Assembly (NCBI GenBank): GCA_947458265.1
Contig: CANGYF010000001.1
Span: forward strand, 1 to 64,000
Direction: 5' to 3'
From: Betaproteobacteria bacterium
GTDB taxonomy: Bacteria > Pseudomonadota > Gammaproteobacteria > Burkholderiales > CAIKXV01
DNA length: 64,000 nt
In this document: piece by piece, positions 48,795 through 57,166 of the stretch
Position numbering within the stretch: position 1 is the stretch's first letter
Layout: each line of letters opens with the position of its first letter
The notes under the pieces: model-generated
What the model was told of the DNA's origin: nothing
The model's database searches: none
Seen by the model: the letters and a program-made list of their open reading frames with translations, nothing else
Program-made: the position numbers and the translations under genes

Positions 48795-49316
48795 TCAGGG
48801 CGCCGAAGCCACCCGGCGCATCACGATCTCCACCCGGGTGTCGCCGGCGTCGCGCAGTACCGGATGGACGGTGTCCGAGGTGAACCACAGACGGCCTTCG
48901 ACCAGGATCCGCGCGCGTACCGAATAGCGCGCGCGCGGGTCGAGCTTCGCCGGGTCATAAGGAATCGTGAACGACACCGGGACCTGGAACGAGGTGACCT
49001 CGGTCCTGCCAAGGATGACCGCTGGCGCACCGGGCTTCGAGATGTCTTCGATGGTCGCTTCGAACACGGCGTCCGGGGGCAAGGCCATGCGTTCCCGGTA
49101 GGTAGCCGTGCCGGCTACGCTGGCGGCGGCGGTCGGTCTGGCGGCCGAGGCTGCGGCCGATACGGGGACCGGTGCGTTCACGGGTGCGGCGGGCGTCGCG
49201 CAGCCTGCGGCCGCGAAAGCCAGCAGGGCAGCCAGGGCGGCGCTGGTGGCGCTGGGTGGGACGTGGCTGCACCGGTCGGTGCGCGCGCTGCGGGGCACAG
49301 GCATGGCCATGATCAT
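48795..49316 (-). CDS. YbaY/YscW-family lipoprotein
   Basis: The 173-residue lipoprotein has a basic N-terminus, a hydrophobic core and a lipobox (LLAFAAAGC, Cys39), then an Ala/Pro/Val linker. A beta-rich domain has YRERMALPPDAVFEATIEDI, VSFTIPYDPAKLD and ARILVEGRLWFTSDTVHPVL. These match the YbaY/YscW (type III lipoprotein chaperone-like) family, whose cellular role is unclear; no secretion genes are nearby. Several ATGs lie within the first residues, so the start is approximate. Confidence 0.82.
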   Translation of the reverse strand: MIMAMPVPRSARTDRCSHVPPSATSAALAALLAFAAAGCATPAAPVNAPVPVSAAASAARPTAAASVAGTATYRERMALPPDAVFEATIEDISKPGAPAVILGRTEVTSFQVPVSFTIPYDPAKLDPRARYSVRARILVEGRLWFTSDTVHPVLRDAGDTRVEIVMRRVASAP

Positions 49317-49340
49317 CTTCCTCGGGTCGGGGTTGTCTGT

Positions 49341-50711
49341 TCAGTCGGCGCAGATGCCATCGAAGAACGTCGACAGGTCATCGATGGCCTCCAGTCCGGC
49401 GACCCGCTCGCGCAGCATTCGTGTGCGCAGCGGGTCGAGCGGGCGTACGCCGCGCGCGAAGCATTCGTCGAACTTCGCATCGATCGCCGCCGGGCCCAGT
49501 GGCGCTTCCGCGCTGCCCGGGACATGGTCGACCCTGCGCTCGAGCAGGCCGTGGCGGCGACTCGCCACGCGCAGCACGACCGGCGCACGGGTACCGGTGA
49601 ACGAAGGCTCCGGGCGCGTGGTCACCTTCGCGGCGAACGCGCGCAGCGCCGGATCGAGTGCCGCGTCGAGCTCGATCTCGGCCAGCCCGAGGCGGCCGCG
49701 CAGTACCGCACAGGCCACCGAATAGCGGATGCTGAACTGGGCGCTGACCTGAGGGTCGTCGCCCGGCTCGTACGGAGCGCCGACCAGCTGCACGATGTAG
49801 GGACTGGCGGCGACTTCTACCGATTCGATATCGTCGGCCTCGAGGCCATGCTCCGCGACCAGCGCCAGCATGCCGGCGATCGCGGCATGGTTGCAACTGC
49901 AGCTGGGAAAGCCCTTGATGGACACCGCATCGCTCATGAAGCGCTGGCCGAGCCCGTCGAGCAGGCGCTGCGGATCGCCGGGCTGGTACAGCGCATGGAA
50001 GCCGAGCCTGCCCTCGAAGACCTCCGACGGAGCGGTGATCCCCTGCGCGGCGAGCCGCGCGGCCAGGATGCCCGCACGCGCCGGGAAGGCCGACAGCAGC
50101 CGCTTGGCCAGCGCCGGTTCGAGGTTCGCCTGCTGGGTACCGCCCGCCTGCTGGAAGGCTAGGCCCAGCGCATGGCGGGTCGTGGTCGCGTCCAGGCGCA
50201 TCAGGCGCGCGGCGACCGCGGCGGCGCCGAGCACGGTGATCACCGATGTGTAGGCGAAGCCGCGATGCGGCGGCGTGAGCGAGGCGGCGATCCGGCAGAC
50301 CAGGTCGTTGCCGGCGACCAGGGCGCACAGGAAGTCGCGCCCCGATGCGTGCAGCGACTCGGCCATGGCCAGCGCGACCGGCAGGATCACGATATTGGTG
50401 TGGACCGGCGCATCGCGCCCGAAGCTGTCGTAGTCGAGCGCGGCTGCCGTCCCGCCATTGATGAAGGCGGCCTCGGCTGCCGGCAGCCTGCCGCCGAACG
50501 CCCAGCAGGTCGCCTGCGGTGCACCGCCATCGGCGGCGAACAGCCCGTGCACCTCGCGGCAGCCCGGTGCATCCGAGCCCGCCCAGGCCACCGCCAGCGT
50601 GTCCAGCATGATCAGTTTTGCGTGGTCGACGATGCTGGCCGGCAGGCGGTCGTACTGCAGTCCGGCGACATGTCCGGCGATGCGTGCGGATACCGTTTCC
50701 GATGGATTCAT
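49341..50711 (-). CDS. MmgE/PrpD-family protein
   Basis: The 456-residue protein is of the 2-methylcitrate dehydratase/cis-aconitate decarboxylase superfamily. It has KLIMLDTLAVAWAGSDAPGC, FINGGTAAALDYDSFG, a central SIKGFPSCSCNHAAI and FSIRYSVACAVLRG. Substrates in this family vary. It could act on a tricarboxylate or branched acid; propionate genes are not beside it. Start ATG 50711 matches family N-termini; an in-frame TTG at 50741 with a GGAG upstream is an alternative. It is divergent from bchI. Confidence 0.85.
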   Translation of the reverse strand: MNPSETVSARIAGHVAGLQYDRLPASIVDHAKLIMLDTLAVAWAGSDAPGCREVHGLFAADGGAPQATCWAFGGRLPAAEAAFINGGTAAALDYDSFGRDAPVHTNIVILPVALAMAESLHASGRDFLCALVAGNDLVCRIAASLTPPHRGFAYTSVITVLGAAAVAARLMRLDATTTRHALGLAFQQAGGTQQANLEPALAKRLLSAFPARAGILAARLAAQGITAPSEVFEGRLGFHALYQPGDPQRLLDGLGQRFMSDAVSIKGFPSCSCNHAAIAGMLALVAEHGLEADDIESVEVAASPYIVQLVGAPYEPGDDPQVSAQFSIRYSVACAVLRGRLGLAEIELDAALDPALRAFAAKVTTRPEPSFTGTRAPVVLRVASRRHGLLERRVDHVPGSAEAPLGPAAIDAKFDECFARGVRPLDPLRTRMLRERVAGLEAIDDLSTFFDGICAD

Positions 50712-50811
50712 GGTGTGGCTGAAGGTGTCTTGGCCGGGCAATGATGCACTCCATTGACGCGGTCCGTGGCGAAACCACCGGGTCGCCGTGGCCGCTGCTG
50801 CGGTGCTGCTC

Positions 50812-50817
50812 TACAAT
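50812..50817 (+). promoter_or_regulatory. bchI: Possible -10 element for bchI
   Basis: TACAAT lies 35 bp before the bchI ATG in the 141-bp spacer between the divergent MmgE/PrpD gene and bchI. The matching -35 region is poor (TGGCCG at 50789-50794), so this is a weak prediction. No TGT-N12-ACA site was found here, unlike at crtE and bchC. Confidence 0.3.
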
Positions 50818-50852
50818 GCCGGGCCACCAACCGACAGGATCAGGGCCCGCGC

Positions 50853-51926
50853 ATGGCTGCAGTGTTTCCGTTTTCCGCGATCGTCGGCCAGGACGAGATG
50901 AAGCTCGCGCTGCTGATCGCTTCGGTCGACCCATCGGTCGGCGGGGTACTGATCTTCGGCGACCGCGGCACCGGCAAGTCGACGGCCGTGCGGGCACTTG
51001 CTGCGCTGCTGCCCACGATGCGTGCGGTAGTCGGATGCCCTTACGGCTGCGATCCCGCGAAGGTGGCCGGCCTGTGCGGCGCATGCGACGGCACGGCGGG
51101 CAAGCCTGCGGCCGCGTCGAAGTCGAAGGCGGCCATCGCGGCGAAGCCTGCCGCCGGGCCCAGGAGTCATGCGGTGCCGGTGCCGGTCGTCGACCTGCCG
51201 CTGGGCGCCACCGAAGACCGTGTCGTCGGTGCGCTCGACCTCGAGCGGGCGCTGGCGCACGGGCAGAAAGCGTTCGAGCCCGGGCTGCTGGCGCGCGCGA
51301 ACCGTGGCTTCCTCTACATCGACGAGGCCAACCTGCTGGAAGACCACCTGGTCGACCTGCTGCTCGACGTCGCCGCCTCCGGCGAGAACGTGGTCGAGCG
51401 CGAAGGGCTGTCGATCCGGCATCCGGCGCGCTTCGTGCTGGTCGGCAGCGGCAACCCCGAGGAAGGCGAGCTGCGCCCGCAGCTGCTCGACCGGTTCGGG
51501 CTGTCGGTCGAGGTCAAGACGCCGACCGACCTGCCCACGCGCATCGAAGTCGTGCGCCGGCGCGATACGTTTGAGCGCGATCCCGCGGCGTTCATTGCCG
51601 CGTGGGAGAAGGAAGACGCGAAGCTGCGGCGCAGGCTCACGGCGGCGCGCGGCCACTTGGCCGAGGTCGAGGTGCCCGACCGTGTGCTCGAGCAGGCCGC
51701 CGCGCTGTGCATGGCACTGGGCACTGACGGTCTGCGCGGTGAGCTGACGCTGATGCGCTCGGCGCGCGCGCTGGCCGCATTCGAGGGCGACCGGGCGGTC
51801 GACGACAGTCACCTGAAGCGCGTCGCGGCGCCTGCGCTGCGGCACCGCCTGCGGCGCAATCCGCTGGAGGACGCGGGGTCGGCGAGCCGGATCGAACGCG
51901 CGATCGCCGAGCATTTCGGGGCCTGA
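50853..51926 (+). CDS. bchI: Magnesium chelatase ATPase subunit I (BchI)
   Basis: BchI is the AAA+ motor of Mg-chelatase that forms a ring with BchD and drives Mg insertion by BchH. The 357-residue protein has Walker A GDRGTGKST (36-44) and VDLPLGATEDRVVGALDLER. It also has Walker B-like GFLYIDEANLLEDHLVDLLL and VLVGSGNPEEGELRPQLLDR. A short Ala/Lys-rich insertion (about 82-104) follows a Cys-containing stretch and makes it slightly longer than usual. It opens the second photosynthesis block, with bchD 3 bases after its stop. Confidence 0.95.
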   Translation: MAAVFPFSAIVGQDEMKLALLIASVDPSVGGVLIFGDRGTGKSTAVRALAALLPTMRAVVGCPYGCDPAKVAGLCGACDGTAGKPAAASKSKAAIAAKPAAGPRSHAVPVPVVDLPLGATEDRVVGALDLERALAHGQKAFEPGLLARANRGFLYIDEANLLEDHLVDLLLDVAASGENVVEREGLSIRHPARFVLVGSGNPEEGELRPQLLDRFGLSVEVKTPTDLPTRIEVVRRRDTFERDPAAFIAAWEKEDAKLRRRLTAARGHLAEVEVPDRVLEQAAALCMALGTDGLRGELTLMRSARALAAFEGDRAVDDSHLKRVAAPALRHRLRRNPLEDAGSASRIERAIAEHFGA

Positions 51927-51929
51927 GCG

Positions 51930-53852
51930 ATGCCCGGGCCGGCGCAGGTGCCGCGCACAGCCGTTCCCGGCCAGGCGGGTGTGTCTTCCCCGGACGGCGC
52001 GCCGGCCCGCCCGGCCGCGCGCAGTCCGTGGGCCGATTCGATGGATGCGTTGGCGCTGTTCGCCGTCGATCCCCATGGCCTGGGCGGGGTGCTGCTGCGC
52101 GCGCGCGCCGGCCCGGTGCGCGATCGCTGGCTGCATGCGCTGCGCGAGGCGCTGCCGCCATCGGCGCCGGTGCGGCGTGTCCCGCTGCAGATCGGCGATG
52201 GCCGGCTGCTCGGTGGCCTCGACCTTGCAGCGACGCTCAATGCAGGCCGGCCGGTAGCCGAGCGCGGCCTGCTCGCGGAAGTCGATGGCGGCGTCGCACT
52301 GGTGGCCATGGCCGAGCGCATCGAGACCGGGGTCGCGGCGAAGATCGCCGCCGCGCTGGACCATGGCGAGATCCGCATCGAGCGCGACGGCTTCAGCACC
52401 CTGCTGCCGACCCGTTTCGGCGTGGTCGCGCTCGACGAAAGCGCGCACGACGACGAGTCGGTGCCGGCAACGCTGGTCGAACGGCTCGCGTTCCTGGTCG
52501 ATCTCGGCGACCTGCCGTTGCGCGAGGCGATCGAACCGCCGCCCGATCGGGAATGCGTTGCGGCGGCACGCGAGCGCCTGCCATCGGTGCTGCTCGACGA
52601 CGCATTGCTCGAGGCGCTGTGCGCAACGGCGCTGGCGCTGGGCGTCGACTCTCCGCGCACGACCATCGCCGCGGTGCGTGCCGCCAGGGCGGCGGCGGCC
52701 CTGGACGGACGCGACCACGTGGTCGAGGCAGACGCGACGCTGGCGGCCCGGCTGGTGCTGGCGCCACGGGCGACCCGGATGCCGGCGGATCCGGAAACGG
52801 AAGCCGAAGCAGAGCCGCCGCCGGAAGACCCGCCGCCTCCGCCGCCACCGGAAGATGCGCGTGACGAGGACCCCCCACCCGATGACGACATGCCGGCGGA
52901 TGATCGGCCGCTCGACGATCGTGTGCTCGATGCGGTGAAGGCCGCGATCCCGGGCGGACTGCTCGCACTCCTGCAGGCCGGCCTGCAGCCGAAGAGCGCG
53001 CGTTCGGCCGGCGGCCGTTCCGGCGCGATGCAGCGCGGCCAGCGCCGCGGCCGGCCGGCAGGATCACGTCCTGGCGATCCGCGCAGCGGACAGCGGCTGG
53101 CACTGGTCGATACCTTGCGTGCGGCCGCGCCCTGGCAGCCGCTGCGCCGGCGCGAGCGCGAACGCCAGGCGTCGTCCGCTGGCGGTGCTTCGCGCGCCGG
53201 GCGTATCGACGTGCGGCGCGACGATTTCCGGGTGCAGCGCTACCGCGAGCGCGCGCAGACGACGACCATCTTCGCGGTCGATGCGTCCGGATCACAGGCG
53301 CTGAACCGACTGGCCGAAGCCAAGGGCGCGGTTGAATTGCTGCTGGCCGACTGTTATGTGCGGCGAGACCAGGTTGCGCTGATCGCCTTCCGCGGTCCGG
53401 GTGCCGAGATCATGCTGCCGCCGACGCGGTCGCTCACGCGCGCCAAGCGTTCTCTCGCCGGGCTTCCGGGGGGTGGAGGCACGCCGCTGGCGGCAGGCAT
53501 CGATGCGTCGCGCGTTCTGGCCGACTCGGTGCGGCGCAAGGGCGACAGTGCCGTGCTGATCATGATCACCGACGGCCGGGGTAACCTGGCCCGGGATGGC
53601 AGGCCGGATCGCGAGCGTGCGCAGGCCGACGCACTGCAGGCGGCGAACGAACTGCGCCTGTGCGGGGTGCAGGCGCTGCTGATCGACACCGGGCCGCGGC
53701 CTCAGCCCGCAGCGGAGAAGATCGCCACTGCAATGGGCGCACGCTATCTGGCGCTGCCGTACGCGGATTCCGCCGCGCTGTCGGGCGCAGTGAAGCAGGT
53801 GGTGGCGAGCGAAACGGGGACGGCGCGTCCGCGTCCGGGCCGCGCCCCATGA
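51930..53852 (+). CDS. bchD: Magnesium chelatase subunit D (BchD)
   Basis: BchD is the 640-residue partner of BchI, with a degenerate AAA+ N-terminal half. An acidic, Pro-rich linker follows at about 288-330. The C-terminal von Willebrand A domain carries a MIDAS motif FAVDASGSQALNRLAEAKGA and LIMITDGRGNLARDG. It bridges BchI and BchH. The N-terminal 30 or so residues are low-complexity. The gene is followed by bchO with an ATGA overlap. Confidence 0.94.
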   Translation: MPGPAQVPRTAVPGQAGVSSPDGAPARPAARSPWADSMDALALFAVDPHGLGGVLLRARAGPVRDRWLHALREALPPSAPVRRVPLQIGDGRLLGGLDLAATLNAGRPVAERGLLAEVDGGVALVAMAERIETGVAAKIAAALDHGEIRIERDGFSTLLPTRFGVVALDESAHDDESVPATLVERLAFLVDLGDLPLREAIEPPPDRECVAAARERLPSVLLDDALLEALCATALALGVDSPRTTIAAVRAARAAAALDGRDHVVEADATLAARLVLAPRATRMPADPETEAEAEPPPEDPPPPPPPEDARDEDPPPDDDMPADDRPLDDRVLDAVKAAIPGGLLALLQAGLQPKSARSAGGRSGAMQRGQRRGRPAGSRPGDPRSGQRLALVDTLRAAAPWQPLRRRERERQASSAGGASRAGRIDVRRDDFRVQRYRERAQTTTIFAVDASGSQALNRLAEAKGAVELLLADCYVRRDQVALIAFRGPGAEIMLPPTRSLTRAKRSLAGLPGGGGTPLAAGIDASRVLADSVRRKGDSAVLIMITDGRGNLARDGRPDRERAQADALQAANELRLCGVQALLIDTGPRPQPAAEKIATAMGARYLALPYADSAALSGAVKQVVASETGTARPRPGRAP

Positions 53853-54769
53853 CCCTGGCCCGCGCGGCGCTCGATTGGGAGACCGAGGGCGCCGACTGGC
53901 CGAACCGTTTTGCGAGCCGCTTCGTCGAGTGCGGCGGGCTGCGCTGGCATGTGCAGGTGCTCGGAGAGCCGTCGTCCGGACGCCCGGCGATCCTGCTGCT
54001 GCATGGCACCGGCGCGGCGAGCCATTCATGGCGCTCGCTGGCACCGCTGCTGGCGGAGCACTTCACCGTGATTGCACCCGACCTGCCGGGACATGGGTTC
54101 ACGGGCACGCCGGCCGATGCCGACCTGTCGCTGCCTGGAATGGCCGCGTCGCTGTCGCAGCTGCTGGAGCGGTTGCACCTGTCGCTCGGCGTGCGGCCGG
54201 AATGGGCGCTGGGCCATTCGGCCGGGGCAGCGGTGCTCGCGCGCATGTGCATCGACGGGCGGCTCGACCTTCGGGTGCTGGCCGGCATCAATGCCGCGCT
54301 GTTGCCCCTGCAGGGCCTGGCCGGCCAGTTCTTCCTGCCGGCCGCGAAAATGCTTGCGGCGAGTTCCCTGGTGCCCCGGCTGTTCGCATGGCGTGCGGCT
54401 GGCGGGGCGGCGACCGAACGCATGATCCGCAGCACCGGTTCGATCCTCGATGCGGAAGGTCTCGCCCTCTACGGACGGCTGGTGCGCAATCCCGGTCATG
54501 TCGCCGGGGTCCTGCGCATGATGGCGAGCTGGGACCTGAACGCACTCGAACGCGACCTGCCGCGGCTGCCGTGCCCGCTGCTGCTGCTGGTCGGCAGCAG
54601 CGACCGTACCGTGCGTCCGGGAGACGCGCTGCGCATCCGGGATCGCGTGCCCGGAACGCGCATCGTCGAACTGCACGGGCTGGGCCATCTGGCCCATGAA
54701 GAGCGGGCCGCCGAGGTGGCGGAGCATCTGCGGGCGATGGTCGCCAGGGGATCTCCAGATTCCGATTGA
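53849..54769 (+). CDS. bchO: Alpha/beta hydrolase BchO
   Basis: The 306-residue alpha/beta-hydrolase belongs to the BchO family, always found with bchID but with an unproven role in Mg-chelation. It has an oxyanion-hole segment LLLHGTGAASHSW and the nucleophile elbow GHSAG (122-126). LLLVGSSDRTVRPGDA carries the acid, and ELHGLGHLAHEE carries the His. A typical start DWETEGADWPNRFASRFV supports the family. The crtE promoter candidate overlaps the gene's last codons. Confidence 0.93.
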   Translation: MTLARAALDWETEGADWPNRFASRFVECGGLRWHVQVLGEPSSGRPAILLLHGTGAASHSWRSLAPLLAEHFTVIAPDLPGHGFTGTPADADLSLPGMAASLSQLLERLHLSLGVRPEWALGHSAGAAVLARMCIDGRLDLRVLAGINAALLPLQGLAGQFFLPAAKMLAASSLVPRLFAWRAAGGAATERMIRSTGSILDAEGLALYGRLVRNPGHVAGVLRMMASWDLNALERDLPRLPCPLLLLVGSSDRTVRPGDALRIRDRVPGTRIVELHGLGHLAHEERAAEVAEHLRAMVARGSPDSD

Positions 54770-54803
54770 CGCAGCGGGGGCAACATGTCTAAAGTACGTG
54801 ACA
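54766..54803 (+). promoter_or_regulatory. crtE: crtE promoter with PpsR/CrtJ-type site
   Basis: TTGACG (54766-54771), a 16-bp spacer and TCTAAA (54788-54793) form a sigma70-like promoter; the -35 overlaps the bchO stop. TGT (54786-54788), exactly 12 bases, then ACA (54801-54803) is the TGT-N12-ACA site of the redox repressor PpsR/CrtJ and overlaps the -10. This fits repression of crtE and downstream genes by oxygen. The regulator gene itself is not in the window. Confidence 0.62.
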
Positions 54804-54906
54804 CTCTGGATGACAACCCAGCCTGACGGATCGGCGTCGTAGCGAAAGCCATGAATCCGCAGGGAGGACATCCGGCCGGTGCCCGAATGATCCCCGAGGA
54901 GCGGAA

Positions 54907-55800
54907 ATGGACCCGATGAACCGAATCGAGCAGGCGCTGTCCTGTGCCATCGAACAATCGCTGGCACTGGCCGTCGCACAGGCTCAGGAGCCAGGGTGTC
55001 CTCCGCGCCTAGCCGCAGCGATCCGCTATTCGGTGTTCCCCGGTGGTGCACGCATCCGCCCGCGGCTGACCCTCGCCGTCGCCTGCGCCTGCGGCGAAGA
55101 CAACCCCGAGATCGCGGAGTCGGCCGCGGCTGCGATCGAACTGCTGCACTGCGCGTCGCTGGTACATGACGACCTGCCCTGCTTCGACGATGCGCCGACC
55201 CGTCGGGGCAAGCCGTCGGTGCATCGCGCGTTCGGCGAGCGGCTGGCAGTCCTCGCCGGCGATGCGCTGATCGTGCTGGCTTTCCAGACGCTGGCGCGCG
55301 GCTGCGGCACCTCGCCGCGCCGGCTTGGACCGCTGATGAACATCATCGGTCGCGCAGTCGGCATGCCTTCCGGCATCGTCGCCGGCCAGGCGTGGGAATG
55401 CGAATCGCATGTTGCGCTGGCCGAGTACCAGCGGGCCAAGACCGGCGCACTGTTCGGTGCCGCGACGATGGCCGGTGCCGAAGCGGCGGGACACGAGTCG
55501 CTGCCGTGGCGCAAGCTGGGCGAGCGCCTGGGCGAGGCGTTCCAGGTCGCAGACGATATTCGCGACGTCTGTTCGACCGAGGCCGAACTGGGCAAGCCGA
55601 TCGGTCAGGACAAGCGGCTCGGCCGTCCGAACTCGGTCGCCCACCTGGGCGTCACCGCAGCGGTGGCCCACCTGGACCGGCTGATCGCCGAAGCGGTCGA
55701 TTCGATCCCCGCCTGTTCGGGCGCCGCCGGCCTGAAGGCTGTGATCCAGATGGAAGCCCAGCGCTTCCTGCCATCGGAACTCGCTCAACGCGCCGCTTGA
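54907..55800 (+). CDS. crtE: Geranylgeranyl diphosphate synthase (CrtE)
   Basis: This 297-residue trans-prenyltransferase makes GGPP, used for carotenoids and for the bacteriochlorophyll tail. The first Asp-rich motif is DDLPCFDDAPTRRG (Asp88-89 and Asp94-95), the chain-length region is SLVH just before it, and the second motif is FQVADDIRDVC. GGARIRPRL is the conserved N-terminal segment. GAGGAG lies 5 bases before the ATG. It starts the crtEF-bchCXYZ-puf run. Confidence 0.94.
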   Translation: MDPMNRIEQALSCAIEQSLALAVAQAQEPGCPPRLAAAIRYSVFPGGARIRPRLTLAVACACGEDNPEIAESAAAAIELLHCASLVHDDLPCFDDAPTRRGKPSVHRAFGERLAVLAGDALIVLAFQTLARGCGTSPRRLGPLMNIIGRAVGMPSGIVAGQAWECESHVALAEYQRAKTGALFGAATMAGAEAAGHESLPWRKLGERLGEAFQVADDIRDVCSTEAELGKPIGQDKRLGRPNSVAHLGVTAAVAHLDRLIAEAVDSIPACSGAAGLKAVIQMEAQRFLPSELAQRAA

Positions 55801-55895
55801 TTGGCCGGCGTGCGTTACGAGGGGCGTGCCGCACGCATCGCACCTCCCCGCACCGACCGAACGCATCAACGACTGGCTGAACGGACCCGCGCTGC

Positions 55896-57041
55896 ATGGA
55901 TGCCGCATTGAACTGGACCGACCGATGGCTCGCCACCCGAGACCGGCTGGTCTCGAGCGAACGTTTCCAGCGCTGGGCGGCGTCTTTCCCGCTGACGCGC
56001 CCTTTCGCGCGCCGCCGTGCGCGTGAGCTGTTCGATCTGTGCGCGGGTTTCGTCTATTCCCAGGTCCTGCTGGCCTGCGTCCGGCTCGACCTGTTCGGCA
56101 TCCTGCAGGTATCGCCGCTCGATGCCCGCGCCCTGTCGCAGCGCCTGTCGCTGCCGCAGGACGCGACCGACCGCCTGCTCGCCGCGGCCGTCTCGCTGCG
56201 GCTGGTCGAGCAGCGCAGCGACGGCCGCTACGGTCTGGGCGTGCTCGGTGCAGCGCTGGTCGGCAACCCGGGCGTCGTTGCAATGATCGAACACCACGCA
56301 CTGCTCTACGCCGACCTGCGTGACCCGGTCGCGCTGCTTCGTGGCGACCGCGACCGGACCGAGCTGGGCCGCTACTGGGCCTATGCCGGCAACCCCGACG
56401 CCGCAGCCCTCGGGCCCGAGCAGGTCGCCGAGTACTCCCGGCTGATGGCGGATTCGCAACCACTGGTAACGCGCGAGATCCTCGCCGCCTGGCCGCTGCA
56501 CCGGCATCGCCGGCTGCTCGATGTCGGCGGTGGCGACGGGAGTTTCGTGTGCGCCGTCGCGGCCGCAGTCCCTTCGATCGTGCTGCAGCTGTTCGACCTT
56601 CCAGCGGTCGCCGATCGGGCGACCGGACGGTTTGCTACCAGCGGGCTCGCGCACCGGGCAACCGCCTTCGGCGGCGACTTCCGCCGCGATGCGCTGCCGG
56701 CCGGCGCAGACCTGATCACGCTGGTCCGGGTGCTGTTCGACCATCCCGACGAGACGGTCCTGGAACTGCTTGCCGCTGTGCGACGGGCTATTCCGGACGA
56801 CGGCACGCTGCTGATCGCCGAGCCGATGGCCGGTACCAGCGGAGCCGAGCCGATGGGAGCGGCCTATTTTGGTTTCTACCTGATGGCAATGGGTCGCGGA
56901 CGCTCCCGAGCGCCCGCCGATTTCGAGCGCCTCCTCGTACAGGCGGGGTTCACCGACGTGCGCATCGTGCCCACGCCGAGTCCACTGCAGACCGGCCTGC
57001 TGGTCGCGCGCCCGCGACTCGGCGCTGGCGCCGCAATGTAA
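55896..57041 (+). CDS. crtF: Hydroxyneurosporene/rhodopin O-methyltransferase (CrtF)
   Basis: CrtF methylates the 1-hydroxyl of acyclic carotenoids in the spheroidene/spirilloxanthin pathways. The 381-residue protein has an N-terminal dimerisation helix region (LFDLCAGFVYSQVLLACVRL). The SAM-binding core reads LLDVGGGDGSFVCAVA, followed by GGDFRRDALPAGADLI. It begins SERFQRWAASFPLTRPFARR, typical of CrtF. The stop codon lies inside the first PpsR-type site of the bchC promoter. Confidence 0.93.
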   Translation: MDAALNWTDRWLATRDRLVSSERFQRWAASFPLTRPFARRRARELFDLCAGFVYSQVLLACVRLDLFGILQVSPLDARALSQRLSLPQDATDRLLAAAVSLRLVEQRSDGRYGLGVLGAALVGNPGVVAMIEHHALLYADLRDPVALLRGDRDRTELGRYWAYAGNPDAAALGPEQVAEYSRLMADSQPLVTREILAAWPLHRHRRLLDVGGGDGSFVCAVAAAVPSIVLQLFDLPAVADRATGRFATSGLAHRATAFGGDFRRDALPAGADLITLVRVLFDHPDETVLELLAAVRRAIPDDGTLLIAEPMAGTSGAEPMGAAYFGFYLMAMGRGRSRAPADFERLLVQAGFTDVRIVPTPSPLQTGLLVARPRLGAGAAM

Positions 57042-57076
57042 ATGTCACTTGACATCTACAACAGTCAGAGTAATCT
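57037..57076 (+). promoter_or_regulatory. bchC: bchC promoter with two overlapping PpsR/CrtJ-type sites
   Basis: A perfect -35 TTGACA (57049-57054), a 16-bp spacer and TAATCT (57071-57076) form a sigma70-type promoter before bchC. Two TGT-N12-ACA sites overlap it: 57037-57054 and 57043-57060. Both cover the -35 box. The first site contains the crtF stop codon. This mirrors the CrtJ-repressed bchC promoter known in Rhodobacter. It would allow oxygen-controlled transcription of bchCXYZ and puf. Confidence 0.72.
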
Positions 57077-57093
57077 GACACGTCGGGGGCAGT

Positions 57094-57112
57094 CCCGGCA
57101 TGACATGCCGGG
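57094..57112 (+). promoter_or_regulatory. Perfect 19-bp palindrome in the bchC leader
   Basis: CCCGGCATG and CATGCCGGG face each other around a single central A. The element lies 18 bp downstream of the predicted -10 and 54 bp before the bchC ATG, so it would be transcribed. It could be an operator for a dimeric regulator, or fold as a six- or seven-pair hairpin in the leader RNA. No family assignment is possible. Confidence 0.5.
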
Positions 57113-57166
57113 GTCGGTCGGTATCGGACGATGCAGAGGTGGCAAGTGGTCAGTGGGGACAGGCGC

